Source: Adenanthera pavonina
Lineage: Eukaryota; Streptophyta; Magnoliopsida; Fabales; Fabaceae
Length of the DNA: 64,000 bases
Direction of reading: 5' to 3'
Assembly (NCBI GenBank): GCA_026686845.1
Contig: JAIVEN010000015.1
Location: 13,497,501-13,561,500, forward strand
In this document: positions 1-12,123 of the stretch, in pieces
Layout of the letters: every line of letters starts with the position of its first letter
Numbering within the stretch: the first letter of the stretch is position 1
Made by a program: the position numbers and the translations under genes
The notes under the pieces: generated by a model
What the model saw: the letters and a program-made list of their open reading frames with translations, nothing else
Told to the model about the DNA's origin: nothing
The model's database searches: none

Positions 1-571
1 TTTTACCAAATTCCTATTATATTATATATATATAATTTATTAAATAATATAATATATGATATATTATTATTTGATATGACGTAGTGAAAAAAAGCATAAA
101 ATAATATAATATTAATACATATGGATAATAAACATTATATATATAATTATTGTTATTTAAAAATAAAAAATTAAATTTAAAAGTTGGCTAGGAAAACAAT
201 TTTTGTCTTACATAAGAAAAACAAGTATATTTATAAGAAAATTATAATATAAATATTCATATAAATAAAAATGTATATAAATAAAATATTTTATGATATT
301 AATAATTAAAAATTATATATATATATATATGTCAGGGATTTGAACCTTGGAAACACCTTTCTATGAAGAGGTTTAGCCTAAATACCTGCCTTTTTTTTAA
401 ATCTGGATTAGTCATGGGTCCTTGTGTCCCATGAATGCCGGATATTCAAAGAGCTAAAAAAAAATATGTGTGTGCATTTTTTAATAACATATCGATTTAT
501 AAATATGTATGTATGTGTATTAGTGTGTAGATAAATAATATATATTTAATATTTCATATAAAAACTACAAA

Positions 572-700
572 TACTCTTCAACTCAGTTGGTAAAATGATG
601 AATACAAAGGCACGAGAAGTAAAAGGTTATGGATTTGAACATAGGTGAAGGTACATTTGAAATCATTATATGATGTGATGCTGGTTTGACATGGAGCAAT
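572..700 (+). repeat. Possible tRNA-derived SINE fragment
   Basis: A box-A-like string (caactcagttggta) is followed about 50 bases later by a degenerate box B (ggatttgaac), which is the spacing of a tRNA-derived pol III promoter. No clear tail or target-site duplication was found. The match is weak and could be chance in AT-rich DNA. Confidence 0.3.
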
Positions 701-739
701 TAATTTTTTTTAGTTATGAAAAATAACATTAACCCAATA

Positions 740-933
740 ATTCCATCGCTAACTCATGTGGTGATGGAATTTGCGGTCGCTAACAAATTAGTCACGATGA
801 TATTAACGATCGAATGAATTTATCACTAATTTCGTTACTAATCGGTAACTAAATTATTAGCGATGGTTTTATCCATGTTTAGCCATGGATCAGTGATGAA
901 AATTTTCATCGCTAATATGATTTTTTTGTAGTG
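740..933. mobile_element. CACTA-type transposon end (degraded)
   Basis: On the reverse strand the segment begins CACTACAAAAAAA at 933, the canonical terminus of plant En/Spm (CACTA) elements. Inside it, the motif TCGCTAA and its complement recur at about 745-753, 776-782, 857-864 and 907-914, as expected of subterminal transposase-binding repeats. No matching left terminus and no transposase are visible, so this is a truncated or non-autonomous copy. Confidence 0.5.
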
Positions 934-1388
934 TTAATAAATTGTTAATAGCATAACTTATTTTTCAATCTCTACATAATTTAGAAACTCACATTTAGTT
1001 AAACAAATAATACACGCCCATGAGCTGGGTTGGAATAGTTTGGCCTGGTGCTTTCTTTATATAAAGATTGTTAATTTCCTTAAACAAGTAACGAGATGTG
1101 AAAATGAATTAGTATATGATGGAGGACTTGAAAATACTGTAGTCCTTAAAAAATGCCTGATGATTTTTATAATAGGTGGCCACGAAAATCCGAGTTTCAC
1201 AACCTCTAGGTCCTCAACCATTTGTTCATTTAATAATGGGCTGCAACAAAAATGAAGTGAAGAAAAACCCTAGAAAAGAAGGGTGTGGAGTGTGGACCCC
1301 ATTGTTTCAGAAACTCCATTCAAATCACGTGCTCACAATGCCAAAAAGGGGAGAAATGGATACGGTGCTGTCGACACAGATTTCCAAC

Positions 1389-1389
<1 letters not shown>

Positions 1390-1419
<30 letters not shown>

Positions 1420-1420
1420 T
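1390..1420. repeat. TAT trinucleotide microsatellite
   Basis: About ten uninterrupted TAT units lie in non-coding sequence. Confidence 0.8.
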
Positions 1421-3334
1421 TATAAATGTAACTGAATCTTCAATCCTTGATGCTATTAAAATTCATGTTTTAATGATTACTGTTGGGTTTAATAAAATCT
1501 GACCGAGCTTAAAATCTCTAGAGTATAAAATTTATAATTTTTTTGTAATAAAAATAATTAAAAACTGAACTACTTTAATTTTCAGTCACTGTGTCACTTT
1601 CTAATAATTTTACATTAATTTTATATATTTTTTTACATTTTCAATATCTTGAATTTAAAAAAAATCATTTAAGATATAACTGTTCATAAAATGATTATGG
1701 ATTTTTTAAAAAATTATGCGGTATATACATATAAAATAAGACACTTTTTTCTTGAATTATATAGAATCTAAGAAATTAATGATACTATTTTATATGATTT
1801 ATAAATAGTGGTACCTCTTATAAATTTTATTATATATATTAATATTAATTATATTGATATTTTAATTTTTTATATAAGATCAAATAAATATATGTTTATA
1901 ATTTAATAATAAAAGAATCGTATTGTACAAAGTGCACAGTAAAAAATCTATTCTACAAATGATGCAAGTCAATCAAAAGATTAGAAAATCACATAAGACA
2001 CAAAACTTGTCGTAAGTTGACGTTATAATCGTTAATCATGCCATTGTTGCGCACCAATTTGGATGTAACAAAAGCGCTACTGTTGCTTCTTATTACTAGC
2101 TTGAAATTTATGAGTCTAATGTTGACAATGCATCAAAAACTTTTCTTTTCAAGTTGCTATATACCAAGTTCCACGATATGCTCCAAAATATATTTTTTGG
2201 ATCCAAAAATTTTATTCATTCAATATGCCTTCCTTTTCCATATCCCATTTAGTGATACATGTGTGAGTGTGTCTATAAGAAACTTTATTTTTAACATTTA
2301 CTTTGTGGTATTTACTTTAAATAATTATTATCATTATTATTATTTTTTAAATATATGTTGCCTACTAATCTGAGGTCGTACGTCCTCCACTGACTCCAAG
2401 GCCTATTCGTAATCCTCCAACATTATCTCCTTTTTATAACACGATAGGGATATTGCATTCATGGTGGTTACAATTCTTCACTATAATGTAGATGCTCCTT
2501 TTCAAGTCCTATTTTATATTGTCGTCGCAATGAAAAAAGAAAAAATTACAGGGGATGCAGAGTCACATCTGGGCATAACATAATGCAAATATTAATTACT
2601 AGACACATTCATGGCCCTCTTCATTCATAATATCATATGCTCACAAAGGCCTATTACTCTTGTCTTATCAACACTGTGATGATACTTACCGCAATTCATC
2701 ATTTGTCAGTATATTAACATGTAATAATGAACATTTATAACAAATTGTATTATATATTATATTGTACTATGATTTATTTTTAAAATTTTGTGTGATATAT
2801 AGTACTTAAAAAGTATATCTAATTAATATAAATGCAATTAACTTTTCTGTTTAATGTAGTTTCCTATTAAGTGTAATTTGATTATAATTGATTTGGAGTG
2901 ATTTTAAGTTTCCTATTCAGTGTAGTTTCTTATTATATTTAAGTTGACTCCATCACATTGATTATTTGATAATTGTAATGTAATTATTGTAGATTGATTT
3001 TGAATTTATTAGAATTTCCTTTTTTTTATAAATTTGCATGGCACAAATTACTTTTTAAAAAAAAATAGTGGTTTTACATAAAAAAAATTTTTAAGGCAAA
3101 GAAAGCGTAAAAGGAAAAGACAGTGAGATCCTAATTGTGGTGGGTGGAAGCATCCCTTTTGATCTGGGTGGCTGTCGAAAATGCTTCTCCTTTCGTCAGC
3201 CTCACACAAAGCAACATCATCATCTTCCTACTCTATCCCTACTCCCCACACTACACTCTCCTTAATACGCCTTCCCTCCCCACGTCCTCCTCTTCCGACC
3301 TTTTTCGTCCCCTTCCAAACCCATCCATCCAAAC

Positions 3335-4141
3335 ATGACAGATCAACAACCTCTCTATTCTTCCAAACCCAATCCGAATGGTAATGCCACCGCCACCGCC
3401 GCCGCTCCCCCAGCCGCCAACGGCAACGCCAATCCCGGCCCTGTCAAATCCCACCTTTACAACCCCAACCGCCAAGTCTACCGCCCACAATCCCACTACC
3501 ACCGTCGTCAACGCCCCCGCATCTCCTGCTGCTGCTGCTGCTTCTGGTCCATACTCGTCCTTCTCGCCCTCCTCCTTCTCGCTGCTATTGTCGGTGCTGC
3601 ACTCTATGTTCTCTACCGCCCTCACCGTCCCCAATTCTCCATTACCAATCTTCGCATTGCCAAGATGAACCTCACTACTTCCCCTGATTCCCCCTCTCAT
3701 CTCACTACCCTTCTCAATCTTACTCTGATAGCCAAGAACCCAAACAACCATCTCATTTTCTTCTACGACCCTTTCTCCGTCATGGCGTACTCCGATAGAA
3801 TCCCAATCGGGAATGGGTCTCTCCCGGCGTTTACTTCCGACAAGAACAACCAGACCAGCCTCCGAGCGGTCCTTTCCGATGCTCGAGATCTGGACACCGA
3901 CTCGCTGACTAGTCTGAGATCGAATCTGAAGAAGAAGAAAGGCTTCCCGGTGATGATTCAGATGGACACCAAAGTGAAGTTGAAGATGGAGTGGCTCAGG
4001 AGCAAGAAAGTGGGGATTAGAGTTGAGTGTGACGGAATCAAGGGGATGGTGCCCAGTGGGAAGACGCCGTCGGTGGCTTCGGTCACGGACTCTGAGTGTA
4101 AGGTGGATCTTCGAATCAAGATCTGGAAGTTCTCTTTTTAG
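3335..4141 (+). CDS. NDR1/HIN1-like (NHL) LEA_2-domain membrane protein
   Basis: This is an intronless 268-residue protein. Residues 1-60 form a Pro/Ala/Asn-rich cytosolic tail. Five consecutive cysteines (65-69) are followed by one hydrophobic segment (about 71-94) and a basic YRPHRP stretch, the usual NHL layout. The rest is a LEA_2-type beta domain carrying the family motif NPNxxxxxFYD (about 135-145) and several N-glycosylation sequons. NHL proteins are single-pass plasma-membrane proteins implicated in pathogen response and membrane-wall contact; the exact role of this one is not deducible. The start is the first ATG of the frame and follows a C/T-rich leader. The coding sequence is much more GC-rich than its surroundings. 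The length fits the family. A broader LEA_2 assignment is the only realistic alternative. Confidence 0.9.
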   Translation: MTDQQPLYSSKPNPNGNATATAAAPPAANGNANPGPVKSHLYNPNRQVYRPQSHYHRRQRPRISCCCCCFWSILVLLALLLLAAIVGAALYVLYRPHRPQFSITNLRIAKMNLTTSPDSPSHLTTLLNLTLIAKNPNNHLIFFYDPFSVMAYSDRIPIGNGSLPAFTSDKNNQTSLRAVLSDARDLDTDSLTSLRSNLKKKKGFPVMIQMDTKVKLKMEWLRSKKVGIRVECDGIKGMVPSGKTPSVASVTDSECKVDLRIKIWKFSF

Positions 4142-6403
4142 ATTTTCGTTTGATTATTGATTCATTACCCCTGTAATGACCAATCTAATCAATTACTTTT
4201 TTTTTTTAACATAATTTTTAATACTGTTTCGTTTCTTGATCTTCTCAAAAGGGAACATGTGAACCGTGGAAGAGTATCGTAGCCCATGAAAATTATGTTC
4301 AGAGTCGAATTTGGATTTTTGAAAAAGAAAACTCTAATTTGAGCTTGTTATATTATAGTAGATTTAGGAATAAGAGTTCGTAAATTTAGAATTTTTGCTA
4401 CCACCTACATAGTTTCCTGCTGGAAGTGGTTTCCTAATTTTATAGTAAGGCAACTTCACACTTTGGTCTCTGTTTTTGAATTCAAAGCAGTGCTCTGGTT
4501 TAATCAGATCACCATTTACCAATTAATTTTCGTCCTTAATGATAACGTTTGAATGACATTGATGTTAATACATTCCTCTGGATAAATCGGAGTTGATACA
4601 GACTGTAAGATGCACGTGTGAAGGATTAACAACTTGGAAGATGATGAATGAAGGAGGGCATTTAGTTTTGCTTGTTGCTTTAGCAAAGGATATATTTGTC
4701 TGCATTTTGCATACGACGACGGAGGAAAGGGCAAAAAGGAGGCCAATAAAACAGGAGTAAAAGTCGGGGGATGGCTTTAGGAGAGGTCTGTCCTTTGCAG
4801 TGTCTGAGATTTCAAGTCTTTAACTAATTCTGTGCTGAAAAAGATACGAAATGCGCAGCGCAGAGTATCAGGTGCTGTTGTATATTGTTTCAGAAGCTTG
4901 TCCCCATCCAATGCCGGGTGGAGTTCTGAACCTCGTGGTTGTTTAAATAGTACTAATACCCTGAACCAACCCCAACCACCCCCCCCCCCAAAAAAAAGCT
5001 ATTCTCAATCCCAAACAGCTTTTTAAAGCTTGAATTGAAGAACTAGGCAAGAAGAAACAACAGTATATAAGTGGGGTTGGTTATTCATTGCTACATTCAT
5101 GTATAGGGGACAACAGACTAGGAACCACAAAAGCTTTCCCAAGTGGATGGTAGTAGTGGCATCCCCACACAGCACTTAGTTAGGGCCTAATCAAGGCTTT
5201 CGTGGCCCCCTCATTTTTGGGAACGGGTCATGGTTTGGATCCGGCGGACCTTTAGCTTTCGACGCTTCATGGGCGGATACGGGTTACACACTAATTCCTC
5301 CTAACCACATGGGAGACTGATACGGATTAGATCCTTCCGGCCCCACTTGCACAGATTTTCGTGAAAAGAATAAATCCCGCAAACATATATATTCAATATA
5401 AATATCAACCAATCGGTTAAAATATAAAGTAAAAGTGATTTCTGATTTCATTTATCACCGTCGAGTGCAGTGCAGGAGTGCCATGAGGCGTTTTGGATTT
5501 GAATACACGAGGTTTCCATGGGGGTCTTGATCTGGTCGGCAGGGTAGTTGGATCTTCACACACAGACGCACACACGCACTTTTCTCAGTCTCTGTCCGTT
5601 TTCTCTCTCTTTTCCACATATACTCTCTGTTTGTGTTGGTACATAGGGAAGTGAGTGAGAAACGCGATGGTCGCATTTTATTGTGTTTGACATGGTCTTT
5701 ATCAAAAATTGAAACCAGAAAGCACCACTGAACCTCTGACTACCAAAGTTAACAAGAAAATCATGGGTAGGTGAGTCATTGTGAGCATGAAAAAGCGGTG
5801 ATTTTAATGATGGGGACAGGGGGAGGGGAAGACAAGGCAGGCAGAGGAGAAGAAATTGCTTTTCTTGGTTTAAATTAAATTAAATTAAATGGCCCAATCC
5901 ATGCACGTGATATGTTAGATGAATGAAGGAAATCGTTTTGAAATTAGGGAATGTTGTCATTGGGTGGGCTTGTTAGTCAACGACAGTGAGCTTAACCTGC
6001 TTTTCAGGTCAGGCACATGTTGGGTTTGGGTTGCGTAACTAGGAGATCTGGGAGAGAAAGTTAACGTGGAAATTGAATGGGGATCCAGAATAAGTCTTGT
6101 GAGGGTGACCTCATCTCATCGGTGGCTCCAACTAGTACTAGTAATGAACATGGGCATGGCTGTTTGAGCAATAGCTAGGTCGGTCGATCGGTCACCTTCA
6201 CCGCCACAAGAAAAATGGTACAGCTAAACTCCAGCACAGGAGTAATTAATTCCACACTTTTTGACTTCAATTTTTCTAAAATTAAAAAAAAAATCAGCTC
6301 TTGCATCCACATTGACAAGGCTCGTCTAGGTGAGGTCACCATGTTCGTAACATACTATGCATTAAGCTGCTCTGCCCATAACGTTGTTGTAACTAAGCAA
6401 ATA

Positions 6404-6428
6404 ATGATGATGATGATGATGATGATGA
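6404..6428. repeat. ATG trinucleotide microsatellite
   Basis: Eight tandem ATG units give a run of methionines in a short open frame that otherwise has no sign of being coding. Confidence 0.75.
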
Positions 6429-7559
6429 GGGCCACGTCAAGTAGCGGACTTGATTTTGAATATGAAGATGGTCTCGGATCAATAATAGCCACACAGGTGT
6501 GGGGGCATACAAAATTACAAGCTGCGGTGACATTGATGTTATTTTTATTTTTTCTTTATTTGATTGAGAAGGAGTGTAGGACTAGTTAACAGATAAACCA
6601 ATCGTGAGCTGTCTCCATAGCCATAGTCATAGCCATATCAAGGTTTGAACTTGTGGCCTGATAATGACGCAGACACACTAGAATTTATAAGTCTGAAAAG
6701 AGAGTATTGAGACAACTAATCTAACATGGATCTATCATTCGATCCCTTTTGAGAATTGTGAAATTTGCTTATACGACGAGTTTTCAAGCAAAAAAGTTAC
6801 GGAGTTTTATAATGAAAAAATCTGTAAGATCAAAGTGGCTATGTATATTTTCTCCATCCTGTTTACTGTTTTTATTTTAGACTCCAAATTACTATCACTC
6901 TTGGCATCCCCACTCATGAACCAGCATCACTCTTACAGAGAATAACTAATCCTCTGGACAATGAAAAGTCTCTTTCTCACTAGAATGGAATTGCGTGGAT
7001 TGGATTGGGCTGAGTTGAGTATTTTAATTATTTATTAATTCAAAGTTTAGAACATGTTGGATCCTTCACTGTTTTTTTTCTATTCTCCTTCTACTAGCTT
7101 ATCGTTTTTCAGAGGAGTTTACCTTATAATTGTACATACACATTTTTTCCCCTAAAAACCACTTTATCAACGGTTTTATAGCATTCAAACAATGACCACT
7201 GAATTATTATCTATTTCCTTGATCAATTTTTTAATCAATAGATGGGATTGTCCACACAATTTCATCATAACGCTCCATTTCTCCTCTCTAACATTCCCTA
7301 TCCCTGTCACTCATCTAGTAGTAAAATTTCCTATCCCTTTCATTCATCTAGTAACAAGATGCATCGGCACACTTTTTGGTGAATATAACTGGACGAGAAG
7401 CCAAAACAAGCTAGCTCATTTGATATACACTATGGAATGAAATGAATAAAGTAACTTTATGCCCCTAAATAAAGAAAACAAATTGTTAATATTAAATAAT
7501 AATAACAGAAATATAATAGATATTACATACTTGGTTTTCATGCCATGAAAAGGGAACCC

Positions 7560-7960
7560 CTTTCCAATATAAAACATGGCCTAAATGAATCCATGGGGCA
7601 ATACGGACCCCATTAGATTCGACCAAAAGTTTAGACACAAGGGGAGGGGTACAATCCCAAATATGAAATACCTTAGAAGTTTAACCACGTTATCAAGAAC
7701 ATTTGCATACCTATTTGACTCACAGAAGATATGTTCCGCCTTAATCTCCTAACCGCTTCCTATCGTTCAAGTGAATTACCCATACAACTCTATTAGGATT
7801 ACCCGCCCTATTATATTGGAGTTCTTAATTACCTCCAGAAGATTTCTAGAATCCCAATCAACATACACCCTCCCTTGCCTGGATTTGATGCCATTGGCAT
7901 TTTCTGAAACATGCATCTAGTTGCAGGTCTAATCCATAACATAGAACATCCTTACTGAAA
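7560..7960 (-). mobile_element. Degraded LINE RNase H-like remnant
   Basis: Reverse-strand translation with several stops shows the spaced pattern of the RNase H domain carried by plant L1-type LINEs: a DSRNLLEVI stretch like the family's 'V-D-S...V..I', then about 35 residues on HIFCESNRYANVL, resembling 'H..RE.N..AD.LA'. Other parts are unrecognisable. No termini or target-site duplication were identified. Confidence 0.4.
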
Positions 7961-8445
7961 TGTCATGGGAGAAGTCTAGTAGTATCTATCTTAGTGATAC
8001 AATTCTTCTTAAGTTGTTACTCTTGAGTGCATGCTATTTTGCAATGAGAAAAATAGACAATGACAAATTCAATTTGCCACCTTACCATACACCGGCACTG
8101 CAATGCAATTCCAAAAAAAAAAATAAAAAGCTCATAAATAACAAACTCAATCTCCTCATATGCGGATCAACAATAAAGAATTAAACTTAGGGTAGCAACA
8201 AACAAAAAACCAGCGAATAGAGGATCAATTCAGTGAATTTGAATATTACAAAAATTACATTCCTCGGTCTAATTAACCACGAACCCACGGACCCAAACAT
8301 ATCACAGTTGATTATTCAGAGAGATCCATGGCCGCATAATGACAAGAATAATACTAAAACAGACAATGAATGAAGCAAAACACCAGATAAAGAACTGAAC
8401 TACCCGCAGATAACCTGGCCTGTTCTTGCAGTGGTTCCATTCAAT

Positions 8446-9786
8446 TCATCCATGTGTGTTGACAGCTTTCCAAACTAAATTTTTGGGAATGGGATTAGAA
8501 AGATTGCGAGCCTCCAAGGCTGCACTCCTCAGTGTCTGAATCGTCAGTACATTAGCTTTCCAAAAGGACACACAGTTGTAAGGCAAATTATGCCTCTTGC
8601 ACAATTCCTTAACCAAAGGCGAGATTTTCCTCAGATGGCATCTGGGCAACCTCGGGAACAGGTGGTGCTCCACCTGAAATTGCAATCCACCATGAAACCA
8701 ATCCATCCAAGCTGAGCACTTCACATCCAGCGTCCCACTAGTCTGCTTCTCAAACCAATCATTCGAAGTCGGTGGCCCCACATACACACTGGATGAGAAA
8801 TGATTCAAACAGAACTGAATGTGCTGTATTCCGGTGACGCAGAAACTAGCAATGACGAACATTATTCTTTCACCCCAATTGGGTAAGCAGGAAACCAATA
8901 AAGGATACCAAATCCAGAATACAAGCAGTCCAAGAAGCTCCTGCCCTCTGTTGGGGACCTTCCTCTTCGATAAGAGTAAGATGAATGATTGAGCGAATAA
9001 GTTTAATCTAGCAAAGCACATTACAGGATAAAATGTCCAATGCTGATAGCTAACCAAGAATCTAGCCACAGAATCAAAATTCAACCTCCTCTCATAGAAC
9101 TGTGAAGTAATCGAATTAAAAAATTTCGAAGACACGGCAAACATTGGGATATGCTGAAGATCTGGATCGAAATCAAGACTGTTACAGGCAATGTGATGGG
9201 CGTTGTGGTCCCACTTCCACCACGCAATACTGATCCCTGTGAGACAGTTCCCAGTAAGGATCTGAGCAAAACGATTGAAACCCTTGCTTGTCATTATCTG
9301 GTAATGCCCTGAGTCATGTCCAATCCATCCACTCTGAATCCACAGGAACCCCATTAACCCACCACAACCCAGATGAACCCATGGGCTAGTAGAGCACAAA
9401 ACACCATAAACACTCACAGAAAACAGAAATGCTATGAAACAGAGTGAGAGGAACACACCGTGTCCTTTGCTTTCGAATAGACCCATTTTGGAGATTTCCG
9501 TCACAAGCCTCCGGTAATCCTTGGATGCCTCGGAGACAGAGTAGTCCTGGAGGTAATACCCAGTGAACAAGTTGTCCAGGTATTGCCATGCAGTAGGGGG
9601 ATGGTAAGCTACGAAAGCGTCAGTGACGTCCTGGCCAGCGAGATTGAGAGGGAGCTCACCTCCTGGGTGGTGATCTATCCAATTGGAGACATCGTAGACC
9701 TTGCCCTGTATAGAGATCCATAGATCTCCTCTTCTGTTATGCTTTCTCAGGTCTTGCTGGGAAATGTACTTCCTGGCGTCCCCCAT
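8446..9786 (-). CDS. Delta8 sphingolipid long-chain-base desaturase (cytochrome b5 fusion)
   Basis: This 446-residue front-end desaturase acts in the ER membrane. It introduces the Delta8 double bond into the phytosphingosine or sphinganine moiety of sphingolipids, taking electrons through its own cytochrome b5 domain. The b5 domain spans about residues 6-80, with the haem motif HPGG at 40-43. The fatty-acid desaturase part follows, with histidine boxes HDSGH (157-161), HNAHH (194-198) and QVEHH (371-375). The Gln in the third box is the mark of b5-fusion front-end desaturases. Hydrophobic segments lie near 111-131, 138-152 and 287-322. I chose the ATG at 9786 (MGDARKY) because it gives the family's usual length of about 447; an in-frame ATG at 9831 would add 15 atypical residues. 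There is no intron, as is usual for this family. Delta6 acyl desaturases are close relatives, but the SLD-like sequence is clear. Confidence 0.9.
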   Translation of the reverse strand: MGDARKYISQQDLRKHNRRGDLWISIQGKVYDVSNWIDHHPGGELPLNLAGQDVTDAFVAYHPPTAWQYLDNLFTGYYLQDYSVSEASKDYRRLVTEISKMGLFESKGHGVFLSLCFIAFLFSVSVYGVLCSTSPWVHLGCGGLMGFLWIQSGWIGHDSGHYQIMTSKGFNRFAQILTGNCLTGISIAWWKWDHNAHHIACNSLDFDPDLQHIPMFAVSSKFFNSITSQFYERRLNFDSVARFLVSYQHWTFYPVMCFARLNLFAQSFILLLSKRKVPNRGQELLGLLVFWIWYPLLVSCLPNWGERIMFVIASFCVTGIQHIQFCLNHFSSSVYVGPPTSNDWFEKQTSGTLDVKCSAWMDWFHGGLQFQVEHHLFPRLPRCHLRKISPLVKELCKRHNLPYNCVSFWKANVLTIQTLRSAALEARNLSNPIPKNLVWKAVNTHG

Positions 9787-9831
9787 TGTGCGGCTGAAAT
9801 GAAGAAACAGAGGAAGATCTGGCAGTATCAA

Positions 9832-12123
9832 GAAAGAAGCTTTAAGCGTTAGAAACCTATTTATGAGTGTATGATAGCAAAACTTTAAAAGCTTTCCTTT
9901 TCAGAGAGTTATGGGATAGGAATGGGTATCTGCTGGCAGAGATTCCAGTGGGTGGCTGCTTTTATTTTGCAGTGATATGAGGATTGGAGGGACAAAGGGA
10001 GTGGTGGTGGGAGCAAAGTTGTGTGCTTGTATGCTTGTGTGTGATGCTTATTCCGACGGGAGGTTCAATAAACGCCACAGAATGCACCAACGTTGCAAAT
10101 GGTAAGGCTGTATGGTTCAATCGTCAATGTACTCGGAAAAGATTTTTATATATAAAATAATAATATGTGATGAGAAAAGAATCATGGGGCTGGCCTACAT
10201 CGCCTAGCTGACCTATCATGGTGTCAAAAGGACCAAAGTTTTACGACAAAGGATAAAGAGGGTCAAATTTGATAAACAAGTGAGGAGTATGGTTTAGAAC
10301 TGTGACTGCTTCAGATTTACTATGATTTATCTGTGACAATGATGACAAACAAGCGACATGTACAACCGTCCAATAAGGAATCATTATTTATTTTATTAGC
10401 TGTAACAGGCTGTCGCCACGCCTGCCTGAAATATAGGACATTTTGTCAGCCAAAGGAAAGAAGATTGAATGGTTGTTGGCGCCAAAAGCAAGTATGTGGA
10501 GTGTTAAGATCAGTGTACTGGAAACCGGGTAAAATCGGTTAAAAATTGATCAAAATCAGTTTGGCTCTCTCTTTTTTTTTACTTAAAAACATTATAACTC
10601 TGGATATAAAAAAAAAAATTTTCAAACTCATTAAGATACCTCAAAGATATCTAATATATTATTTTTAGTATGATCAATAAAATTATTTTTATATAGGTCT
10701 CAACACACCTACTTTATTAAAATTTGAGCAATGTGAAACTTTCAAGTGTCAAATAGTTTTTGTTTTTTCTTGTTTTCTTGAATCTTTGCTTTTTCTTTTA
10801 TTTATTTACATCATTTTAATTTTTATGATACGTATTAATTACAACCAGTCTGACTCCGGTCTGACTATTAAATCTTGAACTGCTACCTTATCCAATTTAG
10901 TGTCCGGCCTAATTTTCTTAACATTGGTTAAGATGCAGATGCCCCAATTAACACAATCCGAATAAGAGCATGTTTGGATTAACAATACGCACTTATAGAC
11001 TGTAACAATATGCACTTATAAGAGGAGGAAAAAAATAAAAAAGCACTTATACCAGGAAAAAGTGATTATTGCGAGAAGTTTCTAAATAAAATCCTCTTTT
11101 TAATAAATACTTATGTTTCAAATAAGTAGTTACGTGAAAAATTGAGTTTTTTTTTTTGTTTATAGTAATCTCTTGTTCTCCCATAATTACTTATTTTTTT
11201 TATTATCCACCTAATAATTACTTAAACTCACAAAATCTAAATATATTTCTTTTCTCAAAATCACTTATGATATAAAAATATTCAAATACAAATTACTTTT
11301 GATATAATTATTTATTTTTATAATTAATCATGATAATTACTTATTCTCATAATTAATTATGGATAAACTAATCCAAACACACATTCAGCAATTATTCATC
11401 TTTGAAGAATGTTACAAAATTTGATTTCCTTTACACATTTATATATGTAGACGAAGAACAGCGTAATGAAAGGGAACTGATATAATATGATATATTACAA
11501 TTTACCCTAAATTCAACTAATTAATAATTGAAAGATATTGATGTCTCAAAGCTATAGAATATGCCGAAAGGAGATGCCAGAGCTTCCCCAAGCAAAATAT
11601 CTTACCTTCTTCCACCCGCCTCGTCACGGGGCATCCAGCTAAGCAACTCGCTCCGTTTGATTTGCACACTTTTTCGTTTGAAAGAAAGTGTTCACTTGTT
11701 ACTTTTTATAAATTATATCTTCTTTAAAAATTTTCATAACTATTCAGTGGGTAAAATTTTCTTATTTGAATAATTCTACGAAGAGATTCAAAAAGTAAAT
11801 CAGACTTAAACTCATGTTGAAATAGTCAAAATTTTAAATGAAATAAAAGTGTTGGATCGAATATAACTTTTTTATTAGTTTGGCATAGTTAATCACCATC
11901 GAATGTTCCAGGCATCGGTTGGCCATGACTAAGAACCCCAACCCTCCACTTCAATAGCTGCCAGCTCAACTTCAACAGCTATGAAATTTTCGAACATGGC
12001 GATAACGATGATTAATGCAGATGTTGAAGGAACGCTAATAATAATGCAAAACACTATAACGTGTGTGAGATCTGTCAATTTTCTTCAACTCCAACAGCTA
12101 CTACCTATTATTGGCCGCTACAA
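9832..12123. other. Intergenic region with a MITE-like element
   Basis: The first part is the desaturase promoter and 5' UTR. No gene is seen. A MITE-like element lies at 10969-11382. The end nearest 12123 is presumably 3' UTR of the hydrolase. Confidence 0.55.
10969..11382. mobile_element. MITE-like element with TGTTTGGATTA-type terminal inverted repeats
   Basis: The left end reads gcatgtttggatta and the right end taatccaaacacac, which are inverted repeats matching at about 12 of 14 positions and bounding roughly 415 AT-rich bases without coding potential. TGTTTGGAT termini are common on plant MITEs. No convincing target-site duplication was found. Confidence 0.45.

Larger units (their letters stand above)
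1..3334. other. Gene-free AT-rich upstream region
   Basis: I find no supportable gene here. The stretch is AT-rich, with short open frames that lack family motifs. It holds a tRNA-like B box near 331-349 (reverse strand), a weak SINE-like segment near 572-700, a CACTA-type end at 919-933 and a TAT microsatellite near 1390-1420. The last few hundred bases, which turn C/T-rich from about 3190, are presumably promoter and 5' UTR of the NHL gene. Confidence 0.6.
4142..8445. other. Intergenic region between NHL and desaturase genes
   Basis: No gene is supportable. Open frames at 4516-4746, 5455-5676, 6215-6589 and 7192-7440 show no family motif. The region holds an ATG microsatellite near 6404-6428 and, at about 7560-7960 on the reverse strand, a decayed RNase H-like fragment. 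The part just below 8446 is presumably 3' UTR of the desaturase. Confidence 0.55.

Noticed and set aside
331..349. Reverse-strand GGTTCAAATCC, a perfect tRNA box B
   Set aside because: No cloverleaf, acceptor stem or box A at tRNA spacing could be made. It is followed directly by a TA repeat, so it is probably debris of a tRNA-derived repeat.
3251..3751. 166-codon reverse-strand frame over the NHL gene
   Set aside because: It is a shadow of the GC-rich NHL coding sequence. Its translation is Gly/Val/Glu low-complexity with no domain.
6215..6589. 124-codon open frame
   Set aside because: It contains the ATG microsatellite and has no homology-like motif, splice context or coding composition.
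9786..9831. Upstream in-frame ATG of the desaturase
   Set aside because: It would add 15 residues before the conserved MGDARKY start and exceed the usual family length.
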